Source: RGIG426 sp045598965
GTDB taxonomy: Bacteria > Bacillota > Clostridia > Oscillospirales > Acutalibacteraceae
Assembly: GCA_045598965.1 (NCBI GenBank)
Contig: JAZRVH010000012.1
Location: 1-42,432 of the forward strand
Direction of reading: 5' to 3'
DNA: 42,432 nt
A model generated the notes under the pieces. It saw only the letters and a list, made by a program, of their open reading frames with translations, had not been told where the DNA came from and made no database searches. This document shows positions 24,108 through 32,939 of the stretch, in pieces. How positions within the stretch are numbered: position 1 is the stretch's first letter; the number at the start of each line of letters is the position of its first letter. A program made the translations under genes and the position numbers.

Positions 24108-26336
24108 ATGGAATTTAATGCGTGGAATGGATTTCAAAGCGGCGAATGGCAGAGAAAAATCGACGTCCGTGACTTTATCAACAAAAACTATACGCCCTAC
24201 GAGGGGGACGGCTCGTTTTTGGCGGGCCCTACCGAGCGTACCAAACGGGCACTTGACACGCTGGAGCACTTGAAGGCGTTGGAGCAGGAAAAAGGCGGCG
24301 TGCTCGATATTGACACCACCACCGTGTCCTCGCTGTGTAACTATGCTCCGGGCAAATTGATTGATGACGACATCATTGTGGGATTCCAGACGGATGCCCC
24401 GTTGAAACGAGGGGTCAACCCGTTCGGCGGCATTCGTATGGCACGCTCTGCCTGCGAGGCCTACGGCTATAAGCTCGGTGACGAAATCGAGGATTATTTT
24501 ACCTATCGCACCACGCACAACGACGGCGTGTTCCGTGTGTATACCGACGAGATGAAAGCCGCCCGCCACTGTGCCCTTTTAACGGGACTTCCGGACGCTT
24601 ACGGCCGTGGCCGGATTATCGGTGACTATCGCCGTGTGGCTCTGTATGGCGTGGACGTGCTGATTGCCGAAAAGGAAAAGGATAAACGGGCGGTCGGCGA
24701 AAATTTGATGGATACCGACAACGTGCGTTTGTTAGAGGAGCTGTTCCAGCAGATTGCGTTCCTTAAAAAACTGAAAGAGATGGCGGCCATGTATGGCTGT
24801 GATATCTCCCGTCCTGCCGAAACCGCTAAAGAGGCTATCCAGTGGACGTACTTCGGCTATCTTGCCGCCAACAAGGAGCAAAACGGTGCGGCGATGTCAT
24901 TCGGTCGTACGTCTACATTCTTTGATATTTACATTGAACGGGATTTGCAAAGAGGAATTCTCACCGAGAGCGAGGCTCAGGAGCTTATCGACGATTTGGT
25001 GCTGAAGCTTCGTGCCGCCCGTCACCTGCGTACCCCGGAATACAACGAGCTGTTCGGCGGCGATCCCATGTGGATTACCGAGAGCATCGGCGGTATGAAC
25101 CTAAACCACAAAACGCTTGTCACCAAATCCTCGTTCCGTATTCTCAACACCTTGTATAACTTAGGGCCGGCTCCCGAACCCAATTTAACGGTGTTGTGGA
25201 GCTATTCGCTTCCGGAGAACTTCAAAAAATTCTGTGCAAAGGTGTCCTGCGACACCGATGCCATCCAGTATGAAAACGACGATTTGATGCGGTTGCGTTT
25301 TGGCGACGACTATGCGATTGCCTGCTGTGTATCGGCGATGAAGGTGGGCAAGCAAATGCAATTTTTCGGTGCCCGCACCAACCTTGCCAAGCTGTTGCTT
25401 CTTGCCATTAACGGCGGCGTCGACAACAAATTCGGCACGCATATCGGCCCGCAGATGGGTCCGATGGAGGATGACGTACTGGATTACGACAAGGTGATGG
25501 AGCGGTTCAACGTGTATCTGGCGTGGCTGTGTAAGCTGTATGTGAACACCATGAACTGCATCCACTATATGCACGACAAATACGCCTATGAGAAAATCCA
25601 AATGGCGTTGCACGACACCGACGTGGAGCGGAGAATGGCGTTCGGCGTGGCGGGACTTTCGGTCATTACCGACAGCTTGTCCGCTATCAAGTACGCCACT
25701 GTGAAGCCGATTCGGGACGAAAACGGCGTGATTGTGGAGTTTGAGACGACGGGCGAATTCCCGACCTATGGCAACGATGACAACCGTGTGGACGAAATCG
25801 CCCAGGATATGCTGGTGAGAGTCCATAACGAGCTGAAAAAGACGCCGGCGTATCGGGGAGCAAAGCATACGCTGTCCGCTTTGACTATCACCTCCAACGT
25901 GATGTACGGCAAAAAAACCGGGGCAACTCCCGACGGCAGAAAAGCCGGCGAACCGTTCGCTCCGGGTGCTAACCCGATGCACAATCGAGAGCATAACGGG
26001 GCGTTGGCATCCTTAAACTCGGTGTCTAAACTGCCCTATTCCGTTACGGCGGACGGCATTTCCAACACGTTTTCCATTGTTCCCGAGGCTCTCGGCAAAA
26101 CACAGGAGGAGCGTGTGGACAACCTCGTTTCCATTCTTAACGGATATTTTCTCAATAATGCTCACCACATCAACGTAAACGTGATGAATCGGGAGACGCT
26201 TTTGGATGCGTATGACCACCCCGAAAAATACCCGAACTTGACCATTCGTGTGTCCGGCTATGCGGTGAATTTCTGCAAATTGTCCCGTGAGCAACAACGA
26301 GAGGTTATTATGCGGACGTTCCACGAGGCTCTGTAA
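24108..26336 (+). CDS. pflB: Pyruvate formate-lyase (formate C-acetyltransferase)
   Basis: The 742-residue glycyl-radical enzyme converts pyruvate and CoA to acetyl-CoA and formate under anaerobic conditions. The catalytic cysteine pair is C406-C407 (IACCVSAM), and the radical glycine is G717 in RVSGYAVNF near the C-terminus. Both sit where the family expects them. The ATG at 24108 is in frame after AAAGGA (about 24091-24096), with a rather long gap to the start codon. A longer frame from 24009 would run through the riboswitch and is rejected. The gene is followed directly by its activase. Formate also feeds one-carbon metabolism, which fits the ZTP-type leader. Confidence 0.96.
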   Translation: MEFNAWNGFQSGEWQRKIDVRDFINKNYTPYEGDGSFLAGPTERTKRALDTLEHLKALEQEKGGVLDIDTTTVSSLCNYAPGKLIDDDIIVGFQTDAPLKRGVNPFGGIRMARSACEAYGYKLGDEIEDYFTYRTTHNDGVFRVYTDEMKAARHCALLTGLPDAYGRGRIIGDYRRVALYGVDVLIAEKEKDKRAVGENLMDTDNVRLLEELFQQIAFLKKLKEMAAMYGCDISRPAETAKEAIQWTYFGYLAANKEQNGAAMSFGRTSTFFDIYIERDLQRGILTESEAQELIDDLVLKLRAARHLRTPEYNELFGGDPMWITESIGGMNLNHKTLVTKSSFRILNTLYNLGPAPEPNLTVLWSYSLPENFKKFCAKVSCDTDAIQYENDDLMRLRFGDDYAIACCVSAMKVGKQMQFFGARTNLAKLLLLAINGGVDNKFGTHIGPQMGPMEDDVLDYDKVMERFNVYLAWLCKLYVNTMNCIHYMHDKYAYEKIQMALHDTDVERRMAFGVAGLSVITDSLSAIKYATVKPIRDENGVIVEFETTGEFPTYGNDDNRVDEIAQDMLVRVHNELKKTPAYRGAKHTLSALTITSNVMYGKKTGATPDGRKAGEPFAPGANPMHNREHNGALASLNSVSKLPYSVTADGISNTFSIVPEALGKTQEERVDNLVSILNGYFLNNAHHINVNVMNRETLLDAYDHPEKYPNLTIRVSGYAVNFCKLSREQQREVIMRTFHEAL

Positions 26337-27034
26337 TGGTGGGGCGGATTCATTCCTTTCAAAGCCTGGGAACGGTGGACGGGCCCGGCGTGCGGTGTGT
26401 GGTGTTTATGCAGGGCTGTCCGCTTCGGTGTATCTGTTGCCACAATCCGGACACCTGGGACTTTGAAGGTGGCGAGGAAATGACGGTGGACACGCTTGTT
26501 GCCAAAATTCTTCGCTTCAAAAACTATTTTGGCGAAACGGGCGGTGTTACCGTTTCCGGCGGTGAGCCGCTGTGTCAGGCGGCGTTTGTGACAGAGCTGT
26601 TCAAGAAACTGCACGAAGCCGGTATTCATACGGCACTGGACACCAGTGGTTGCGTGTGGAACGCCGACGTGGAAAACCTGCTCTCCGTAACGGATTTGGT
26701 GCTTTTAGACCACAAATATGCCGACAGTGACTGTTATGAACGGTTTACAAAAGGAAGCCTTCAAAAAACCGAAACGTTTTTGGATGCATTACAAGCACGA
26801 AATGTGGATACGTGGCTGCGGCGGGTGATTATCCCCGAAAAAAGCGACAGCGAGGAATCGGTGCGTCAACTGGCGACGGTGGCGAAAGCCCATTCCTGCG
26901 TAAAAAAGGTGGAGCTGTTGCCGTTTCGCTCGTTGTGCAAGGAAAAATATGACCAACTGGGAATTCCGTTTTTGCTTGCGGATACCGCTTCGCCGTCTTC
27001 GGAGACGATGGAACGGCTTTGTGCCCTTTTATAA
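26336..27034 (+). CDS. pflA: Pyruvate formate-lyase activating enzyme (radical SAM)
   Basis: The 232-residue protein begins with the PFL-activase signature SFQSLGTVDGPGVRCVVF and the [4Fe-4S] motif C28-x3-C32-x2-C35. GGEP, seen at about residue 75 (SGGEPL), binds SAM. It installs the glycyl radical on the pflB product. The ATG at 26336 shares its first base with the pflB TAA stop (TAATG), so translation is coupled. The operon ends at the terminator at 27045. Confidence 0.95.
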   Translation: MVGRIHSFQSLGTVDGPGVRCVVFMQGCPLRCICCHNPDTWDFEGGEEMTVDTLVAKILRFKNYFGETGGVTVSGGEPLCQAAFVTELFKKLHEAGIHTALDTSGCVWNADVENLLSVTDLVLLDHKYADSDCYERFTKGSLQKTETFLDALQARNVDTWLRRVIIPEKSDSEESVRQLATVAKAHSCVKKVELLPFRSLCKEKYDQLGIPFLLADTASPSSETMERLCALL

Positions 27035-27044
27035 AAATATACAC

Positions 27045-27083
27045 GTGCTCTCAGCGGCGTTTGGCGGCTGAGAGCACTTTTTT
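27045..27083 (+). terminator. Terminator of pflB-pflA
   Basis: GTGCTCTCAGC (27045-27055) pairs with GCTGAGAGCAC (27067-27077), then six T. Confidence 0.92.
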
Positions 27084-27114
27084 ATAAAACTTGATGTAAA
27101 TCTGAAAATTTTTC

Positions 27115-27148
27115 TTGTATTTTTGTATGAAAAATGGTATAATACCAT
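27115..27148 (+). promoter_or_regulatory. Promoter with a palindrome on the -10, 5-oxoproline operon
   Basis: TTGTAT (27115-27120) and TATAAT (27138-27143) are 17 bp apart. A palindrome ATGGTAT-A-ATACCAT (27134-27148) covers the -10, a natural repressor position. Confidence 0.7.
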
Positions 27149-27178
27149 ATCACTATGCGAAACGTAGGAGGTTTCACT

Positions 27179-28453
27179 ATGGAAAAAACTTTTTGGCAAC
27201 GACTGAAAGAGGTCGGCCCCGGTGCGGTGGTTGCTGCCGCCTTCATCGGACCCGGCACGGTTACATCCTGCTCCCTTTCGGGTGCGAACTACGGAACGGC
27301 TCTTCTTTGGGCCATCCTCTTTTCTACTATTTCCGTTATCATCATGCAGAGTATGGCGTCTCGCCTCGGTATTGTGACCGGCAAGGGCCTCGGCGAGTCC
27401 CTTCGTGACAAGTACACGAGCAAAGGCAGCCGTATTTTCCTTGCCATTCTCGTTATTGCCGCTGTGTTTATCGGCAACGTAGCGTACGAGACGGGCAACG
27501 TCTCCGGCTCGGTGCTGGGTGTGCAGGCCATCAACCCCGCCTTGGACGGTACGACGCTGAAAATCATTTTTGCGTTGGTTATCGGCGTTGTGTCCTTTGT
27601 GCTTTTGTTCAGTGGCAGCTACAAATACATCGAAAAAGTCCTGACCGCCCTCGTGGTTATCATGGGCGTTTTGTTCCTCATTTGTGCCATTGCCGCTAAA
27701 CCGGATTGGCTGGCGGTGCTTAAGGGCTTGTTTGTGCCCACTGCCCCGAAAGAGGATGGCGGAAAAGCGTGGATGACGATTGCGGCACTCATGGGTACGA
27801 CGGTTGTGCCGTACAACATCTATCTGCACGCTTCCTCCTCGGCGAAAAAATGGAACAATCCGGAGCAGGATATTAAAACCTCGAACATGGACTCCATTCT
27901 TGCTATCGGTCTCGGCGGCGTCATCTCTCTTGCGATTATCATCTGTGCCGCCGCTTGCAAAGCGAGACTTCCCGAATTCGAAATCGCCAACGGCGGTGAT
28001 ATGGCGAAATCCCTTGAGCCGCTGCTCGGTTCCTGGGCAACCACCATTTTCGGCATCGGTTTGTTTGCCGCCGGTTTCAGCTCTGCCATTACGGCACCGC
28101 TGTCTGCCGCCTTTGCCTCCTCCGGTATTCTCGGCTGGGGCGAGGATATGAAAAAATGGCGTTTCCGTGCCATTTGGATGATTGTGCTGGCGTTTGGTAT
28201 TGTCGCCACCTGCACGCTCGGTGCTTCTCCCCAAGAAATCATCCTCTTTGCCCAAGCGGCGAATGCGTTCCTGCTGCCCATTACGGCAATCTTGCTGTTG
28301 CTTGCCTGCAACGATAAAAAGCTAATGGGTGAATACAAAAACGGTGTGGTCATCAACGTACTGGCGATTATTGTTATCGGCGTGTTCCTGTTTATCGCCG
28401 CCCGCAATATGACGGCGTTCGTGACCAGTGCCAAAGCGTTGTTTGGAGCTTAA
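27179..28453 (+). CDS. NRAMP-like transporter of the 5-oxoproline operon (YcsG-like)
   Basis: This 424-residue membrane protein has about 11 transmembrane segments and NRAMP-family resemblance. The ATG at 27179 follows AGGAGG. The metal-binding motif of true NRAMPs in TM1 (DPGN) reads GPGT here (24-27), and the TM6 motif (MPH) reads VPY (about 210-212). The coordinating Asp, Asn and Met are thus replaced, arguing against manganese or iron transport. In Bacillus subtilis a similar protein (YcsG) sits with the oxoprolinase genes. The context suggests uptake of 5-oxoproline or a related compound, an inference only. Confidence 0.85.
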   Translation: MEKTFWQRLKEVGPGAVVAAAFIGPGTVTSCSLSGANYGTALLWAILFSTISVIIMQSMASRLGIVTGKGLGESLRDKYTSKGSRIFLAILVIAAVFIGNVAYETGNVSGSVLGVQAINPALDGTTLKIIFALVIGVVSFVLLFSGSYKYIEKVLTALVVIMGVLFLICAIAAKPDWLAVLKGLFVPTAPKEDGGKAWMTIAALMGTTVVPYNIYLHASSSAKKWNNPEQDIKTSNMDSILAIGLGGVISLAIIICAAACKARLPEFEIANGGDMAKSLEPLLGSWATTIFGIGLFAAGFSSAITAPLSAAFASSGILGWGEDMKKWRFRAIWMIVLAFGIVATCTLGASPQEIILFAQAANAFLLPITAILLLLACNDKKLMGEYKNGVVINVLAIIVIGVFLFIAARNMTAFVTSAKALFGA

Positions 28454-28484
28454 TTTTCAGAAAAACAACTAAGAAACCTAAACG

Positions 28485-28513
28485 GGCAAGCCGGTGTTTT
28501 GTGCCGGCTTGCC
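28485..28513 (+). terminator. Intercistronic hairpin between transporter and pxpA
   Basis: GGCAAGCCGG (28485-28494) pairs perfectly with CCGGCTTGCC (28504-28513). No T tract follows immediately, so it more likely tunes expression or protects an mRNA end than stops transcription. Confidence 0.5.
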
Positions 28514-28545
28514 TGTGAATTTTCCCCGAAAAGGAGTGACCGTTT

Positions 28546-29316
28546 GTGGCAAAAGTAGACCTGAACGCCGACCTCGGTGAGAGCTTCGGTGCGTATACCA
28601 TCGGAATGGACAGCGAGGTGTTGAGATATATTACCTCCGCCAACGTTGCGTGCGGATTTCATGCCGGCGATGCGGTGGTGATGAAAAAAACCATTGCTCT
28701 TGCAAAAGAACGAGGTACCGCTGTCGGTGCCCATCCGGGTTTTCCGGATTTGCAGGGCTTCGGTCGCCGCAATATGGTGATTTCTCCCGACGAGGCGTAT
28801 GCGTATACCGTCTACCAAGTGGGGGCACTAAACGCTTTTGCCAAGGCGGCGGGTGTCTCGCTTCAACACGTGAAGCCCCATGGAGCATTTTACAATATGG
28901 CGGCAAAGGACGCCGCTCTTGCCGAGGCGATTTGCCAAGGCGTTAAAGATGTGGATGCGGGGCTCATTTTGCTCGGTCTTGCGGGCAGTGAGCATATCAA
29001 GGCCGCCGAAAAACTGGGATTAAAAGCCGCCAGCGAGGTGTTCGCCGACCGTGGATATATGGAGGACGGCACCCTCGTTCCCCGCAAAATGGAAGGAGCG
29101 GTCATCCACGACCGTGCGTTTGCCATTGCTCGCACCGTGAAAATGGTAACAGAGGGCGTTGTGGAAACCCTGTCGGGCAAAATCATTCCCATTAAAGCTG
29201 ATTCTATTTGTGTTCACGGCGACAACCCCGACGCCATTGGTTTTGTAAAAGACATTCGTGAGGCCCTTTTGCAAAACGGAGTTACGGTGACGAATATTGC
29301 CGACGTGGTCGGCTGA
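28546..29316 (+). CDS. pxpA: 5-oxoprolinase subunit A (LamB/YcsF family)
   Basis: The 256-residue product opens with the family signature DLNADLGESFG and contains the CGFHAGD and HVKPHGAFYN segments. PxpA with PxpB and PxpC forms an ATP-dependent 5-oxoprolinase that opens 5-oxoproline (pyroglutamate) to glutamate. The start is a GTG at 28546, chosen because AAGGAGTG lies at about 28531-28538. pxpB follows 25 bases later. Confidence 0.93.
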   Translation: MAKVDLNADLGESFGAYTIGMDSEVLRYITSANVACGFHAGDAVVMKKTIALAKERGTAVGAHPGFPDLQGFGRRNMVISPDEAYAYTVYQVGALNAFAKAAGVSLQHVKPHGAFYNMAAKDAALAEAICQGVKDVDAGLILLGLAGSEHIKAAEKLGLKAASEVFADRGYMEDGTLVPRKMEGAVIHDRAFAIARTVKMVTEGVVETLSGKIIPIKADSICVHGDNPDAIGFVKDIREALLQNGVTVTNIADVVG

Positions 29317-29341
29317 ACTTTTCTTGTAAGGACGAGATTTC

Positions 29342-30073
29342 ATGAGTTATCCCCAAATTAAAATCACCGGCGACACGTCGGTGGCCGTGGTGTTCGGCAA
29401 CGAGATCAGTATTGCTATCAACACCCAAATTCGAGCATTCGACGAAGCACTTGCCGAGGAGCAGATTGACGGTGTGTATGAGACGGTTCCGACCTATTGT
29501 TCGCTGACAATCCACTATGCACCGGAAAAAATCCGCTTTGATGAGCTGAAAGCGAAGCTGGAAGAGCTGTTGGCGGTGTCCCATAAGGCACAAAAACTGA
29601 ATACCATTGTTATGGAAATTCCGGTTGTGTACGGCGGCGAGTACGGCCCCGATTTGGAGACGGTTGCCGCCCATAACGGGATGAGTCCCGAGGATGTTAT
29701 TCGCATCCATTCCGGGGCAGAGTATCTGATTTATATGCTGGGCTTTACCCCCGGATTTTCCTATATGGGCGGTATGGACGAGAGTATTGCCACCCCTCGT
29801 CTCAAAACCCCACGAGTGCTGATTCCTGCCGGCTCGGTGGGTATTGCCGGCAAGCAGACCGGCATTTATCCCATCGACTCTCCCGGCGGTTGGCAGTTGA
29901 TTGGGCGTACACCCGTGCGGCTGTATGACGCCCATCGTGACACTCCGATTTTGTTGGATGCCGGGGTGCACGTGAAATTTGTTCCTGTTGACGAAGCGGA
30001 GTATAAGCGAATTGAAACCCGCATTGAGCAAGGGCGATATCACTGCCACTCCTACGTAAAGGAGGGTGAATAA
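29342..30073 (+). CDS. pxpB: 5-oxoprolinase subunit B (KipI family)
   Basis: The 243-residue protein carries the family core LGFTPGFSYMGG and PAGSVGIAGKQTGIYP (about 136-179). It partners PxpC as the carboxyltransferase-like pair of the oxoprolinase complex. The ATG at 29342 follows AAGGA. Its TAA shares one base with the pxpC start, so the pair is translated together. Confidence 0.93.
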   Translation: MSYPQIKITGDTSVAVVFGNEISIAINTQIRAFDEALAEEQIDGVYETVPTYCSLTIHYAPEKIRFDELKAKLEELLAVSHKAQKLNTIVMEIPVVYGGEYGPDLETVAAHNGMSPEDVIRIHSGAEYLIYMLGFTPGFSYMGGMDESIATPRLKTPRVLIPAGSVGIAGKQTGIYPIDSPGGWQLIGRTPVRLYDAHRDTPILLDAGVHVKFVPVDEAEYKRIETRIEQGRYHCHSYVKEGE

Positions 30074-31104
30074 TGGGTCTTTTGTTTCAAAACGGCGGGC
30101 TTTTAACTACCGTGCAGGACGCCGGTCGCCGTGGCTATCAACGCTACGGAATGGGCGTCTCCGGTGCGGTTGACGTGCAATCCTATATCTATTCGAACAT
30201 TCTTGTGGGCAACAAATATAACGAGGCGGTGTTGGAAGTGACGCTCCTCGGCCCTACTATGGAATTTACCTCGCCTGCGGTGATTGCGATTACCGGCGGC
30301 GATTTATCCCCGATGATTGACGGTGTGCCCTGCCCGATGTATCGGGCGGTGGCGGTGAAAAAAGGTGCCGTTATGTCCTTTGGTGCCCCCAAAACCGGCT
30401 GTCGTGCCTACATTGCTTTTGCGGGCGGACTGGCGATTACACCCATTATGGGGAGTCGTTCCACCTACATAAAAGCGAACCTCGGTGGCTATGAGGGCAG
30501 AAAATTGCAACGGGGCGACGAAATCGCTTTCCGCAAGCCGTTTATTGAGGTGAAAAACCTCTCTCGCCGGGTCATCAAAGCTCCGCAGTTTACCGGCGAT
30601 TGTACCGTGCGGGTGCTGATGGGCCCGCAGGAGGAACGGTTTACCGACGAGGGTATCGGCACATTTTTGTCCGAGGGCTATACGGTGACGAACGAGTTTG
30701 ACCGGATGGGTTACCGCCTGACCGGCCCGAAAATCACCCACGTGACCGACGGCAACATTATTACCGACGGTATCACCTTTGGGGCTATCCAAGTGCCGGA
30801 CGGGGGAGAACCGATTATTATGTTGTCCGACCGTCAAACCACCGGCGGCTATGCGAAAATCGCCAGTGTCATCAACGTGGATATGCCGTATATTGCCCAG
30901 TGCAAGGCGGGCGACACGGTGCATTTTGTCAAAACGGATATTCAGACGGCACAAGATGCGTTTGTCGCACAAAAAGACGAATACATCCGTCTGCGTGAGT
31001 TGTTTGACAGCGACGTTCCCGAAAAAGAACCCAGCCGTTTTTCTCGGTATTGTGTGAAATCCGGCAGTGAAACCTACAACGTCACGGTGAAAAAAATGGA
31101 ATGA
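30073..31104 (+). CDS. pxpC: 5-oxoprolinase subunit C (KipA / biotin-dependent carboxyltransferase family)
   Basis: The 343-residue protein shows the family start …LLTTVQDAGRRGYQRYGM and the GPQEERFTDEG segment. It pairs with PxpB. The ATG at 30073 overlaps the pxpB stop (TAATG). Length and position are those of typical pxpC. The YcsI-like gene follows 12 bases after. Confidence 0.93.
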   Translation: MGLLFQNGGLLTTVQDAGRRGYQRYGMGVSGAVDVQSYIYSNILVGNKYNEAVLEVTLLGPTMEFTSPAVIAITGGDLSPMIDGVPCPMYRAVAVKKGAVMSFGAPKTGCRAYIAFAGGLAITPIMGSRSTYIKANLGGYEGRKLQRGDEIAFRKPFIEVKNLSRRVIKAPQFTGDCTVRVLMGPQEERFTDEGIGTFLSEGYTVTNEFDRMGYRLTGPKITHVTDGNIITDGITFGAIQVPDGGEPIIMLSDRQTTGGYAKIASVINVDMPYIAQCKAGDTVHFVKTDIQTAQDAFVAQKDEYIRLRELFDSDVPEKEPSRFSRYCVKSGSETYNVTVKKME

Positions 31105-31116
31105 GGAGTGGAGAAA

Positions 31117-31944
31117 ATGGCAAAATTTGATATTACCCCTTATAAAACCATGCACCCGCAAGAGGTGCGTGCCCGTATTCGCTCAAAAGAAGTTACGTTT
31201 CCCACAGCGGGAATGGCGGCGGGCTATGCCCAGGCAAATCTTGTGATTTTGCCCGGCAAGTGGGCGGCGGATTTTGAGGAATTTTGCCGTCTTAACCCGT
31301 TTCCTTGCCCCGTTCTCGAAATTATCAAAGGCGAGCCGCTAACCCATGCGATGGGTGAGGGCGGCAACATTGTTACCGATATTCCCGAATATTATATCTA
31401 TCGTGACGGCGTGCTGTGCGAAAAAGTGCAGGATGCGTCCGCTTTCTGGCAGGACGATTTTGTGGGCTTTCTCATCGGGTGCAGCTTCTCGTTTGAGGAG
31501 GCACTCATGAAAGCGGGTATTGAAGTACGCCACATTGCCCAGGGACGCAACGTGCCGATGTATAAAACCTCGGTGCAAACGAAAAAAGCCGGCCCGTTTT
31601 TCGGACCGACGGTGTGCTCCATGCGTCCTATGACCCCGGAAAACGCAAAAAAGGCAAAGGAAATCACCGAAAAAATGCCCAACGTCCACGGGGCACCGTT
31701 GCATATCGGCGACCCGGCAGAGATTGGCATTGCGGACGTGATGAAGCCCGATTACGGCGACGCTGTGGATATTTATGAGGGTGAAGTGCCGGTGTTTTGG
31801 CCGTGCGGCGTCACCCCGCAAGCGGCGGTGGAAAACGCCAAGCCGCCGATTGTGATTACCCATTCCCCGGGGCATATGTTTATCACCGACATCGAAAACG
31901 CCAAGCTCAACGACTACTTGGAAGAGCAAAAGAAAAAATCGTAA
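31117..31944 (+). CDS. YcsI-like putative hydro-lyase (DUF1445, D-glutamate cyclase-like)
   Basis: The 275-residue protein belongs to the YcsI/DUF1445 family, visible in the conserved block GCSFSFEEALMKAGI and SMRPM. Family members include D-glutamate cyclases that make 5-oxo-D-proline, matching the pathway of the neighbours. The ATG at 31117 follows GAGGAGTGG. A GTG at 31108 is a weaker alternative. This is the last clear gene of the operon. Confidence 0.88.
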   Translation: MAKFDITPYKTMHPQEVRARIRSKEVTFPTAGMAAGYAQANLVILPGKWAADFEEFCRLNPFPCPVLEIIKGEPLTHAMGEGGNIVTDIPEYYIYRDGVLCEKVQDASAFWQDDFVGFLIGCSFSFEEALMKAGIEVRHIAQGRNVPMYKTSVQTKKAGPFFGPTVCSMRPMTPENAKKAKEITEKMPNVHGAPLHIGDPAEIGIADVMKPDYGDAVDIYEGEVPVFWPCGVTPQAAVENAKPPIVITHSPGHMFITDIENAKLNDYLEEQKKKS

Positions 31945-31966
31945 CGGTTTGAAAGTGAGAATTACC

Positions 31967-32154
31967 ATGAGCAAAAATATTACGTGTCTTCGCTGCGGAC
32001 AAAAATGAACTACGTCAGCAGGGAAAACATCCAATTAGGAAAAACGGGTTGGGTGTTTCGTGAATTATCCAATGTTTTGGCGGGAGCCATGTGTGTGGAT
32101 ATTTACTGTTGTCCGAAATGCCCGTCTTGCAATTACGATTACTATGAGGAATAA
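31967..32154 (+). pseudogene. Frameshifted small zinc-ribbon protein
   Basis: An ATG at 31967 opens MSKNITCLRCGQK, which stops at a TGA at 32006. The continuing frame from the ATG at 32005 runs 49 codons to a TAA at 32152, with a second cysteine cluster (CCPKCPSC). Joined across the run of five A (32001-32005), the two would give one small protein of about 62 residues with two CxxC pairs, a typical zinc ribbon. One extra A restores the frame. The cause could be a real mutation, a sequencing or assembly error, or slippage. No function beyond metal binding can be inferred. Confidence 0.6.
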
Positions 32155-32187
32155 AAAACCCCCCACCCAACGGTTGCGGGATTTTTT
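32153..32187. terminator. Bidirectional terminator-like hairpin
   Basis: AAAAAACCC at 32153-32161 can pair with GGG…TTTTTT at 32177-32187. It can end the 5-oxoproline transcript on one strand and the TSUP transcript on the other. Confidence 0.55.
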
Positions 32188-32191
32188 GCAT

Positions 32192-32911
32192 TTACAAATT
32201 CGTCCAAAGAAGCACCGCACCGGAGGCGATGAGGATGACGTAAATGATTTTGAGGAACGTCTCTTGGTTGACCTTGCTTGCGAGCTTCCATCCGAGCCAA
32301 ATGGCGACGAGGGTCGGCACAACCGCTAAGGCGGCGGTTTTCATGACCGGTACGGTGAGAGCACCGGTGAACCCGTACGTGGTAATCATTATCGTGTTGA
32401 TAATCGCCCACACAGCGTTGACCGTCGCACGAAATTCTTTCTTTTCGGGGAGCTTTTCTACCGAATAGACGGCGAGAAAACTGCCGCCGGAAACGAACAG
32501 GCCTTGCATAATACCCGCAAGACCGAGCGAAGTGTTTTGCCACCACACGGGCGGGTGTTTTTCGGTTTTGACGAACAGCTTTTTAAGACCGATGCCCGCC
32601 ACGACAATGCCGTAGAAAATCAGCAGGAATTTCAGGTCTTTTACCTTGTCCATGACAAACAGACCGCCGAGTACGCCGACAAGCATAACACCCACCATTT
32701 TTAAGAGCTCTTTTGGGTTGATGTTTTTCCATTCTGCCGCCACGACTACGACGCCGGTAATCCACGCCACTATTGTCATTACGGGTTTGGTTAAGTCCAG
32801 GCCCATCAAAGCAATGCCGAGCGGCATGGCGATGAGTGTTCCGCCGAAGCCGGACAACGCCTGCACAAACACAGCGAACATCAAGATGAGCATAAACCAT
32901 ACGATATCCAT
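32192..32911 (-). CDS. TSUP (TauE/SafE) family membrane transporter
   Basis: The 239-residue protein has about eight membrane helices and the family's internal two-fold repeat, with glycine-rich loops (ALSGFGGTLIAMPLG near residue 19 and MQGLFVSGGSF near 135). TSUP proteins export or take up sulfite, organosulfonates or related anions. The substrate here is unknown. The start ATG at 32911 has only a weak ribosome site, so it may depend on read-through from the gene upstream (32940-33557), 28 bases away. Confidence 0.85.
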   Translation of the reverse strand: MDIVWFMLILMFAVFVQALSGFGGTLIAMPLGIALMGLDLTKPVMTIVAWITGVVVVAAEWKNINPKELLKMVGVMLVGVLGGLFVMDKVKDLKFLLIFYGIVVAGIGLKKLFVKTEKHPPVWWQNTSLGLAGIMQGLFVSGGSFLAVYSVEKLPEKKEFRATVNAVWAIINTIMITTYGFTGALTVPVMKTAALAVVPTLVAIWLGWKLASKVNQETFLKIIYVILIASGAVLLWTNL

Positions 32912-32939
32912 AAAGAAAACCCTTCTTTTTGAGCGAGCG

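Noticed and set aside
23683..24108. 141-codon minus-strand frame beside barstar, a candidate barnase partner
   Set aside because: It has no barnase-like motif and covers the pflB promoter and riboswitch on the other strand, so it is not a toxin gene.
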